Shown here in pieces: positions 56,373 through 64,000 of a stretch of 64,000 nucleotides of DNA (position 1 is its first letter; the number at the start of each line of letters is the position of its first letter). The translations under genes were made by a program, and so were the position numbers. The notes beneath the pieces were generated by a model. The model was given only the letters and a program-made list of their open reading frames with translations. It had not been told where the DNA came from and searched no databases. The stretch is from Bicyclus anynana (lineage: Eukaryota; Arthropoda; Insecta; Lepidoptera; Nymphalidae), in assembly GCF_947172395.1 (NCBI RefSeq), contig NC_069090.1, forward strand, positions 12,158,226 through 12,222,225, read 5' to 3'.

Positions 56373-56716
56373 TTAATAAAAAAAATACAACCGACTTCAA
56401 AACCTAAAAACGTACCCACTAAACTAAAAAGTGAAAAATAACTTCATAATATGTTCTACCTGCTGATCAGTATGAAGGCGGTGCTTAGCCGGTATTGTCT
56501 TAATTTAAGCCATTTCTGACAGGACCACATGAAACAACACTGTCTGCAAAATCTAAATCTATAAGATATTCTCACATGGCTTGAATTAATACGTCACCGG
56601 CTTAGCACCGCCTTCATACTGATCAGCAGGTAGAACATATTATGAAGTTATTTTTCACTTTTTAGTTTAGTGGGTACGTTTTTAGGTTTTGAAGTCGGTT
56701 GTATTTTTTTTATTAA
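56373..56716. mobile_element. Foldback element with ~120-base inverted arms
   Basis: The left arm 56373-56492 and right arm 56597-56716 are almost perfect inverted repeats. They start TTAATAAAAAAAATAC and contain CCGACTTCAAAACC and GATCAGTATGAAGGCGGTGC. The central ~100 bases are unique. It has no coding capacity and is probably a MITE-like element. Confidence 0.85.
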
Positions 56717-57197
56717 TTAAAAACACAATATGTTCCTTGAACATTTTTAATTAATTTTCGGTAACGAATATACCCCGAAGTTATAAGAAATTGTCCCCAG
56801 CACATTGTAGAGCACAAACCCTATTATTAAAATGCTATTCTCCTACATATTTTACTTATAACTCACTTAACTAACAACGTAACCTTTTATGAAGGGGAAA
56901 AAATGTAATAACTTTCTCTAATATAATCCCGTACGAGAAAATCGTTGAGTGTGTTACGAGGCATCTTAAAAGGGCTATTTGTCATCTAGCAAAAAGCTCA
57001 GCGAGGCCATTGCTATTGACAGGTTCATATTGCTCAGTAGTACCCCACCCTTAATACATTTGATGTAAAAATGAAATAGTGTTCCCAATTTCTGATGTTT
57101 TTATTACTATTATATTGACTAGAGTAGGCCTGCAATAGTTACTGAAGAATAACAGGTAAATAAAATATCGTTGAATTGATCTCATAGAACATTTTTT
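56717..57197. other. Gap: nothing recognised
   Basis: AT-rich DNA between the foldback element and a SINE. Confidence 0.5.
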
Positions 57198-57475
57198 GAC
57201 GGCCTCCGTGGCGCAGTGGTAAGCGCGATGCGCGATTAACAAGAATGACGTCCTGGGTTCGATCCCCGGCTGGGCAGATTGAGATTTTCTTAATTGATCC
57301 AGGTTTGGTCAGGTGGGAGGCTTTGGCCGTGGCTAGTTACCACTCTACGTAGGGGTATCGCCAAGCGATTTAGCGTACCGGTACGATGCCGTGTAGAAAC
57401 CGAAAGGTGTGGATTTTCATCCTCCTCCTAACAAGTTAGCCCACTTCCATCTTAGACTGCATCATCACTTACCAT
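57198..57475 (+). mobile_element. SINE family A, 3'-truncated
   Basis: The head GACGGCCTCCGTGGCGCAGT is intact, with box B GGTTCGATCCC. The copy stops at ATCACTTACCATC, so the last 40 or so bases and the tail are absent. LINE-driven copies usually lose the 5' end instead, so a later deletion is likely. Confidence 0.83.
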
Positions 57476-57579
57476 CTTCAATTTTCCAACCTTTGCAGGC
57501 TACAGTCATTCAGTTTTAACTGTGCAGTTATAACACAGTCTAGCTAATCAGTTAAATAGTCCGTGTGTAAGCAAAACTA

Positions 57580-57699
57580 AGAACTGCATAGGATATTGTC
57601 CTGTCATATTATTTAATGTGACAATATTATATGATATTATGAGCAAATTGTGTTATGTGACATAATGCTGTAATAAAGATTTTTTCTTTCTTTCTTTCA
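57580..57699 (+). mobile_element. Retroelement-like tail ending in (TTTC)n
   Basis: A short AT-rich segment ending TAATAAAGATTTTTTC plus (TTTC)n at 57683-57699. The AATAAA followed by a simple tail resembles the 60430-60703 terminus, but the body is not recognised. Confidence 0.35.
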
Positions 57700-57765
57700 T
57701 AGTTTTAACTGTACAAGTCTAATGAAATTTCAGTTAAATAAAATTGATAAGCCCTCATTCACATG

Positions 57766-57935
57766 AGAGCTTTTTAACGGACGTTCTAAAAGCGTTTCAA
57801 ATACAACAAATGCATTCCCACGTATATTATGTTCTCACGACACGACACGACAATTTTGGTCGTTGGAAATAGACCTTCATTTAACTTCATACTATAATTG
57901 AACGCTTTTTTAACGTCCGTTAAAAGAATTCTCGG
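57766..57935. mobile_element. MITE with GAGAGCTTTTTAACGGACGTT-type inverted ends
   Basis: AGCTTTTTAACGGACGTTCT on the left and AACGTCCGTTAAAAGAATTC on the right form imperfect terminal inverted repeats. The inner sequence TTGGAAATAGACCTTCATTT recurs at 61770-61860, showing a second, partial copy. Confidence 0.65.
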
Positions 57936-58041
57936 CTAGTTGTACAGTTATCCGGCGTGACACATATGCACCGCTTAGAGACTTTAGAGCATATTAGAAA
58001 CGTTTTTTATGTTTTACAAGTTAGACCTTTACCACAATAAT

Positions 58042-58114
58042 GTTTTACCGGATTCGAACCTACGCCCTCCGGAATCGGAGGCAGAGTTCATATCCACTGG
58101 GCTATCACGGCTCA
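58042..58114 (-). mobile_element. SINE family B, head only
   Basis: The plus strand reads ACCGGATTCGAACCTACGCC and ends TGGGCTATCACGGCTCATA: both pol III boxes without a body. A head-only remnant is unusual for a retroposon and implies a later deletion. Confidence 0.75.
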
Positions 58115-58163
58115 TAGGTACCTTTACGATATGTGAATATTTGACATGAAAAATTCTGTTACA

Positions 58164-58448
58164 TTCAAATAAATAATAAATAAATAAATATACTTAAACA
58201 ATACACATCACTATCTAGCCCCGAAGTAAGCATACAGAGTAGCTTGTGTTATGGGTGCTAAGATAGTTGATATTACAATATTAATATACAATTTTATACT
58301 ACATATAAATACTTATATAATGTACAAATACACAGACACTGGAAACCATCCATGCTCATCACACAAATATTTTCCAGTTGTGGGAATCGAACCCACGGCC
58401 GTGGATGCAGAAAGCAGGGTCACTACCCACTGTGCCACACGGCCGTCA
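58164..58448 (-). mobile_element. tRNA-derived SINE family C, full length
   Basis: On the minus strand it begins GACGGCCGTGTGGCACAGTG (box A), has GGGTTCGATTCCC as a perfect box B, then a TGTGTGATGAGCATGGATGG body, ending in an ATTTATTTATTTATTATT tail. This form is widespread in butterfly genomes (from memory). Only one copy is in this window. The open frames across it are not genes. Confidence 0.83.
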
Positions 58449-58757
58449 AATATCAAATATCTTTGAGTGTCAGCTATTTGCTGATTCAGATCATAAAAGC
58501 AATAATTCTTTACGTTAGTGTTCTCCTGGGCCCACTCCTAACATCTGTTTATCAAACTAACTTCTCATAGATTTATCACTTACTTTCCAAACTAAGTTCA
58601 ACAGTGATAAAGTTAGTCTGTTAAATAGGAATTATCGCCGATTTAGACCTTAATGTGGTAGTTTGAGTGTAAATCTTGCTGAGACTGTGATTTATATAAT
58701 TTTACGAGACTTTCAGTCTGTCATGTTAGACAGAGTTCGTCCAGGTATAGCTTGGCA

Positions 58758-59139
58758 CACGATCGCCGCCTATCACCCTAATGAGGAGCTCCGGGTGGTG
58801 GATTTGAGGAATCTACCGTCCGACAAGATATAAGATGCTTGGGTCGGAAGGCGCACCTTGTTGCCTTGGTACGCAACAGACGGAGCAAGGGGATCTTTAG
58901 ATCCCCAGTGGAGGGTCTGCCTTGCCGGACGCCGCTGTCTAAGTTGCGGAAGATTAATTTTTTGTTCCCAGAACTCAGGCATCAGGCGAGGCGATGGAAC
59001 TTTGCTGGGTTTTAGTGGGTATTCTGGCTGACTCGCAGCCGGTGAGTTCCACATACTGCCTCGGAAATGGTGCCAGCCTATTCCACTATTACCGAGGGAA
59101 ATGCGTAAAAGCATTTCCCAGCATGAAAAAAAAAAAAAA
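58758..59139 (+). mobile_element. Truncated LINE 3' end with poly(A) and 13-bp target duplication
   Basis: The 13-base sequence GTATAGCTTGGCA occurs at 58745-58757 and again at 59140-59152. Between them are 382 bases ending in a run of 14 A. This is the signature of target-primed insertion of a 5'-truncated LINE. The body is GC-rich relative to the flanks and has no long frame on the sense strand; it looks like the 3' end of a non-LTR element. I cannot name the family. The antisense open frame here (58773-59153) is a shadow. Confidence 0.88.
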
Positions 59140-59213
59140 GTATAGCTTGGCAACTTCGATCATACTTTGTAATACTCCGGATGGATGTGTTTCTACGATC
59201 ATCTAAAATGATT

Positions 59214-59333
59214 ATTTCAACGAAATTACGTAAATACCAGTTTTTCGTTAAAATAACATTAGTAATAGCTGCTACTACTACTATACTAATGTTACTTTAC
59301 GTGAAATGACGATAATTGTGTAATTTCGTTGAA
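59214..59333. repeat. Imperfect inverted repeat
   Basis: ATTTCAACGAAATTACGTAA near the left end pairs with TAATTTCGTTGAAA near the right end. TAACATTAGTA pairs with TACTAATGTTA around a CTACTACTACTA centre. It lies 40 bases left of the 59373-59529 foldback. Confidence 0.8.
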
Positions 59334-59372
59334 AACACAATGTTTTAAGATTGCAAAAACGATAAGATTTAC

Positions 59373-59529
59373 AGTGGAATTCATAGTCATTGTAGGGGCA
59401 CCCCCAAGGGATAATCCAGCCACTGAGTGTCGAATTTAACCTCTATTTGTTTGAGAATTTGACACTCAGCTGGTGTCAAATTCTCAAACAAATAGAGGGG
59501 GTGCCTCTACAATGACTATGAATTCCACT
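59373..59529. repeat. Foldback structure with long inverted arms
   Basis: AGTGGAATTCATAGTCATTG at the left end is the exact inverse of the right end. A second inner inverted pair (CCTCTATTTGTTTGAGAATT) flanks a 7-base centre. Only a ~40-base stretch in the left half is unpaired. Confidence 0.92.
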
Positions 59530-59537
59530 TATAGATG

Positions 59538-59841
59538 GAGCCGTGACAGCTTAGTGGATTTCACCTCTGCCTCCGATTCGAGGGTGTGGGTTCGTATCCG
59601 GTCCGGGGCATGCACCCCTAACTTTTTCAGTTGTGTGTATTTTAAGAAATTAATATCACGTGTCTCAAAACGGTGAAGGAAAAACATCGTAAGGAAACCT
59701 GCATAACAGAGAATTTTCATAATTCTCTGCGTGTGTGAAGTCTGTCAATTCGCATTAAGCCAGCGTGGTGGTCTAACCCCTCTCATTCTGATAGGAGACT
59801 CGAGCTCAGCAGTGAGCCGAATATGGGTTGATAATGATGAC
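59538..59841 (+). mobile_element. SINE family B, full length
   Basis: The plus strand begins GAGCCGTGACAGCTTAGTGG, with GGTTCGTATCCGGTCC as box B, and ends GGGTTGATAATGATGA. It starts nine bases after a perfect foldback structure (59373-59529). Confidence 0.85.
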
Positions 59842-60056
59842 TGGTTACTTGAATAGTACACCGAGTTACATAATGACCCTGCTGGGCTCGTAACCATACT
59901 AATATGGTATGATACAGTAATCGTACCAAATTTAGAAAACATTATCTTTTAATTCAAAACATGTAAGTAATGGGTCCTTTGTTTTGTTTAATTTATTATA
60001 ATATTTATTTACCAAATTATTATGTTATCATTTATTTATTGTATTATTATTTATTA

Positions 60057-60382
60057 CTAGCGGACGCCCGCGACTTCGTCCGCGTGAAATTCAATGTAAA
60101 CTTTCAACTACCCCTACCCTCCCTCCCCTATCCCGTTTTCTTATTATTATTATAAATATGAACTTTATCCAATAACAATAAAGCTCAAATTGACTACGTT
60201 TTAGTTCGAAAACATTTGTATGGGAAAAAGAAAAGGGCTATTTTTATGGTTTTTATTCCAATTTTTCTCGCCGTAAAAACCATCCCAGTACTTCAACGAA
60301 CATTTAAAAAAAAGAATTGGTCCAGTCGTTGTTGAGTTATGCGCTTACCAACGCATTTTGCGATTCATTTTTATATTATAGA
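60057..60382 (-). mobile_element. Complete Helitron-like element (326 bp)
   Basis: On the minus strand it starts TCTATAATATAAAAATGAAT and ends CGGGCGTCCGCTAG, with A and T at the insertion edges. The 3' end has CGCGGACGAAGTCGCGGGCG, a GC-rich hairpin. The body shows short C-rich strings (TACCCCTACCC on the plus strand), a reduced form of the GGGTA block. Confidence 0.75.
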
Positions 60383-60429
60383 TTATTTATAATTGGCTTA
60401 TTTTTGTAAACCTTTCTACTTGTAATATT

Positions 60430-60703
60430 TTTGTATTTAATTTACGTTTCTGTCTCTTTTTAATATTTGTCGATGTTTGTTAGAGGCGCTCCGCACGTCT
60501 CGATACCGTCCAAACGTCACCTTAATGGCTCCACGGAAGATCAGCGCGGTGTCCCCACGGACCCAGCAATATGCTGAGTGGAGACCCTTTTAGGATCACA
60601 TCATGCAAGTTGCAATGTATTTAATTTATTGTTTTTTTTTCTCTCTTTTCTTTGTATGATGTGTATTCTGAATAAACTTTTCTTTCTTTCTTTCTTTCTT
60701 TCT
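60430..60703 (+). mobile_element. LINE or SINE 3' end with (TTTC)n tail
   Basis: The GC-rich block 60482-60605 (CGTCTCGATACCGTCCAAAC, then AATATGCTGAGTGGAGACCC) resembles, from memory, the 3' end of a non-LTR element common in Lepidoptera. It runs through AATAAACTTTTC into (TTTC)n at 60679-60703. No target duplication was identified. Confidence 0.5.
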
Positions 60704-62033
60704 ACTAATTGACTCGTCGAAATTATTCTCTTAGTGACTCGTAGTCACTGAGGTACAGAATTTCCTTGTATAAAGCGCTGAAACTCAACCTCATTTCAAA
60801 ACGACAGGTATTTCCATTTTTCATGGTGATTCCGTGAATCCATTTGCTTTGTCTTGTTGTGGTACATTACAAGATAGTTCAATTTTTGTTCTAGTTATTT
60901 TTCTCTTTAGACTTTTACAAAAAAAAATCTAAATTGAATATAAAGAATTATTAAAAGAGATTTTAGTAATTCTACAAGCATTGATATTTAAGCTGTCAAT
61001 AGACATAATAAGAGTTTTTAAAAGTTAAATCTAGTTTTTAAATTTAAAAAAAAAATCTTTAATATTTTCTGAAATAATAATTATAACATCGATATTAAGT
61101 ATAGATGTTATTATATTTTCATGAAAAAAATATCAGAAAATACTGCTAAGTAGGTATCGATATATTTTCAAAGTGATTTTTCAATAACTTACAAAAAAAC
61201 GAAAAGATATTAAGACAAGAAGAAATAAGCGCTGAAGATAATAATGGCGTGGGAATCGAACCTAGAATCTCTAGGACTTCAATAACTTATTCCTTAGCGG
61301 TAGAACTGTTAAGCCTAAACTAACCGCTAGTTAAATTTACTTCAGCAAAAATATTGTAAATTTGTCAAAACCATAAATTCTTTGAATTAGCTAAATAATC
61401 GGTTTAGTTTTCCTGCAAAACTTTGGCAAACAATATTATCTCTGCTATTTTCATAATTTTAGTTTCCAACTTTAGTACTTTAGGAAATACTGGAAAGCTG
61501 CTGTAGCTACTAAAATATTACGAAATATAATTTGTAAATAACATTTTTGAATTTCAGTTTGGTAAAGGAAAACAATTTTATTTTGAAATTACAATGAATA
61601 TAGACAAAATATTTGCCAACAATTAATACGAAATCAAAGCCTTGCAAAAAAGTAATGATAAGGATAGCTGTTATTTTAAATGTTTACCTCGTTTTTTTCT
61701 TCCCTTAGCCAGAGAGGTTATCGAGGAAGGTCCTGTTATTAATGGTCGAAGGTTCCAAAGTATATGTTGGAAATAGACCTTTATTTAACTTCATACTCAT
61801 TTGAACGCTTTTTAAACGTTCGTTAAAAAACGCTCGTCAGAATGGGGGCTTACATTAAGTTTTTTATAGGTATACTTTATTATTAAGTGTAAACGTTAAC
61901 TTCCTATCTACACTCCTCTCGCCTTTTGCCCTACAATTAATAATTTGATGTTAGAAGAAAAAAGAAGTAGATAGGTTACATAAATCACATTCGATGTTTA
62001 CAACTGGCCCACAGAAATAATTTCAGCGGCGTT
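60704..62033. other. Gap: AT-rich, one partial MITE
   Basis: Nothing beyond the MITE piece at 61770-61860 and a tRNA-like scrap near 61252-61275 (GGGAATCGAACCTAGAATC). Confidence 0.5.
61770..61860. mobile_element. Partial second copy of the AACGGACGTT MITE
   Basis: TTGGAAATAGACCTTTATTT, then GAACGCTTTTTAAACGTTCG and AAAAAACGCTCGTCAGAATG; right half only. Confidence 0.6.
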
Positions 62034-62103
62034 TGCTAATCTCGCATCTAGAACCTCGTTATCCAAAGCCATATTTAAACATTGGATTAACGAGGCAGTC
62101 AAA
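62034..62103 (-). mobile_element. SINE family D, head fragment
   Basis: The plus strand ends TGGATTAACGAGGCAGTCAA, matching the head of family D. The box B side is eroded (GCATCTAGAACCTCG). Confidence 0.5.
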
Positions 62104-62837
62104 TCCTGTTATAGTTTAATCTTAAGCCGGAAAGTGGTAGTAAATATTATGATCAAAGAATGTAGAAATGAATTTATCTTCAGTGAGAATTCAATAATTC
62201 TCGCGAATAAAAGTGGCTATTCAAATAATAAATCATAACTTATTTCCGTCCTTCATTCAGTTCAATGATTGTCACAAGGTTAGACAAATGAGGTTAAATA
62301 TTTTCTCGAATAAAATCAGCTTCCAGGCGCAGTGGGGTAATGTAATTTATCATTTATTTTGGTCCATCCGTAACCATCACGAGATAAGACAAATGAAAAT
62401 GAGTCACTCACTCCTATCAGTCTTAATATGAAGTCAAATGAACATCATTGTTATATTATCTTGGTTACATCAATCATTTATTTATGGCATGTTATTTTTA
62501 TTATTACTACCAATGACGTTAGAAGAAAAAAGGTGAAGGCGAACAGCGAGTGGTACTTTAAAACTGTGCTAATTAGTAAACCTGAGCTCAGTCGCCGCAC
62601 TGTCATCGCGCCGTTGACAACGCCGCTGATATCATTTTTGTGTGCCAGTTGTAAGCATCGAATGTGGTTTATTTAACGCATCTACCTCTTTTTTCTTCTA
62701 ACATCATTGATTACTATGAGAAAGAGTTCAGTTAAAATTCTCAGTCCGTAGTAGGGAAGTTGATACACCTCTATATCTCGAAAATCACGTTATGCCGGCT
62801 GATAGTGGTCGTAATTTAAAATTATCACAGTAAGCTC
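62104..62837. other. Gap: no gene supported
   Basis: The frames 62213-62431 and 62428-62676 overlap by four bases in different phases, but neither has family features. They probably arise by chance. Confidence 0.45.
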
Positions 62838-63005
62838 GCCAACTCGAACTATGTGCCCCGCCCATTGCCACTTCAGCTTCGCGACTCGTTGAGCTATGTC
62901 GGTCACTTTGGTTCTTCTGCGGATCTTCTCATTTCTGATTCGATCACGCAATGATAGTCGTAGCACAGCTCGTTTCATCGCCTGCTGTGTGACTCTGAGC
63001 CTTCT
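62838..63005 (-). pseudogene. RTE-type LINE C-terminal fragment
   Basis: The minus-strand translation contains LRRLRVTQQAMKRAVLRLSL and then RRRTKVTDIAQRVAKLKW. This is the conserved C-terminal stretch of the RTE-clade reverse transcriptase that is abundant in Lepidoptera, including the QWAGHI motif. The surrounding open frame (62790-63089) extends into unrelated DNA on both sides. Endonuclease and catalytic palm are absent. Confidence 0.8.
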
Positions 63006-63329
63006 TAGAACCAATAGTTGTTTATTATCTAAATGGGAGTTGTAGAAGCATATTTTCACTAATAGGAGTAAATAGTAGCTGTAAGTCACTAGTTAGTTGT
63101 CACACACTTCTTGAAAAGCCTTATTGACACGTGTGCTAAAACTATTTACAAGTATTTGTGTCAGAAAAGATATAAAATGACAAAAGTGGAGCGAAATCGA
63201 AGACAAGATTTGGTGACACGGGAATGTTTTATGGGATCTCTAAGCAAAAGTGGTAGCCGAAAGCCGCTTTAGTTACTGACGTAAACATGTACTACTTTCA
63301 CAATAATGTCTCTAGATTATTTATGACTT

Positions 63330-63437
63330 ACGAACCTATATTCGGCTCACTGCTGAGCTCTCCTCTCATAATGAGAAGGGTTAGGCCAATAGTCCACCAC
63401 GCTGGCCCAATGCGAATTAGCAGACTTCACACACGGC
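63330..63437 (-). mobile_element. SINE family B, 3' fragment
   Basis: The plus strand reads CCTATATTCGGCTCACTGCT through GCAGACTTCACACACGGCG. The 5' two thirds are missing. It lies 120 bases left of the tail-to-tail pair. Confidence 0.75.
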
Positions 63438-63556
63438 GTAAATGAGTAACAAATGCACATTCACACGCACAAAATCTTTGCCATATTATTAACAAGCCGA
63501 TGTAAGCCGCGTGAGAATTCAGGGATAAATAGCCTATAATAAATCAAAAATGCAGA

Positions 63557-63810
63557 GGAGTGATAGTCTAGTGGATAACCTCTGCCTTCGATTCTGGCGT
63601 GTGTGGGTTCGAATCTGGTCTAGAGCATGCATCTCCAACTTTTCAGTTATGTGTATTTTAAGAAATTAAATATCACGTGTCTCAAACGGTGAAGGAATAA
63701 CAGCGTGAGGAAACCTGAAAATTTTCTTAATTCTCTACATTATGTGTGAAGTCTACCAATTTGCATTGAGCCAGCGTGGTGGACTATTAGCCTAGCCTCT
63801 CTCATTCTCT
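63557..63810 (+). mobile_element. SINE family B, plus-strand member of a tail-to-tail pair
   Basis: Head GGAGTGATAGTCTAGTGGAT, box B GGTTCGAATCTGG. It breaks off at CTCATTCTCT and is joined there to an inverted copy of the same family (63811-64000). Confidence 0.85.
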
Positions 63811-64000
63811 CACGCTGGCCCAATGCGGATTGGCAGACTTCACCCACGCAGAGAATTAGGAAAATTCTCTGATATGCAGGTTTCCTCACGATGTTTTCCT
63901 TTACCGTTTGAGACACGTGATATTTAATTTCTTAAAATGCATACAACTGAAAAGTTGGAGATGCATGCCCTGGACCGAGTTTGAACCCACACCCTCCAGA
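63811..64000 (-). mobile_element. SINE family B, minus-strand member of a tail-to-tail pair, cut by the window end
   Basis: It starts inside the element (CACGCTGGCCCAATGCGGAT on the plus strand) and continues toward its own head, which lies beyond 64000. Confidence 0.85.

Noticed and set aside
58380..58447. Possible tRNA gene on the minus strand
   Set aside because: The head of SINE family C; the body and AT tail follow and no clean cloverleaf closes.
58773..59153. 126-codon minus-strand frame
   Set aside because: It is antisense to a poly(A)-tailed LINE insertion; its N-terminal MPSYTFFFFS is the reverse of the A tail region.

Overview
This window looks like AT-rich, repeat-dense nuclear DNA from an insect, very probably a butterfly or moth (Lepidoptera). 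The evidence is the repeat content: several tRNA-derived SINE families, RTE-type and Jockey-like LINE remnants, short Helitron-like elements ending in CTAG and sitting between A and T, and a Ty3/Gypsy element of the Mag type (short LTRs, about 4.8 kb). The clade assignment rests on recognising these families and was not searched. I found no bacterial features, CRISPR array, rRNA gene, functional tRNA gene or convincing host protein-coding gene. The only long intact reading frame belongs to a retrotransposon.

Layout. 0-10 kb: SINE copies, GC-rich repeat copy 1, a possible non-coding exon edge near 2.27 kb, a LINE ORF1 remnant (4.7-5.2 kb) and a nest of RTE, MITE, SINE and Helitron pieces. 10-16 kb: a 5'-truncated Jockey-like LINE (11.1-12.3 kb) and a complete Helitron-like element with an internal duplication (13.96-14.66 kb). 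16.4-21.7 kb: a complete LTR element with identical 182-bp LTRs and a 5-bp target duplication, but a thoroughly decayed gag-pol. 22-43 kb: mostly unassigned AT-rich DNA dotted with SINEs, Helitron-like elements, RTE tails, hairpins and small tandem repeats. 43.5-48.3 kb: an apparently intact Mag-type element with identical 97-bp LTRs and one 1355-residue Gag-Pol frame. 48-64 kb: more SINEs, foldback elements, a LINE tail with a 13-bp target duplication, and a tail-to-tail SINE pair running off the end of the window.

How it works together. The Mag-type element is the only locus here that encodes its own protease, reverse transcriptase, RNase H and integrase. The other LTR element keeps its cis signals (LTRs, primer site, polypurine tract) but lacks usable proteins, so its recent movement would have needed enzymes in trans. 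SINEs and truncated LINEs would likewise depend on LINE proteins encoded elsewhere, and the short Helitron-like elements on an outside Rep/helicase.
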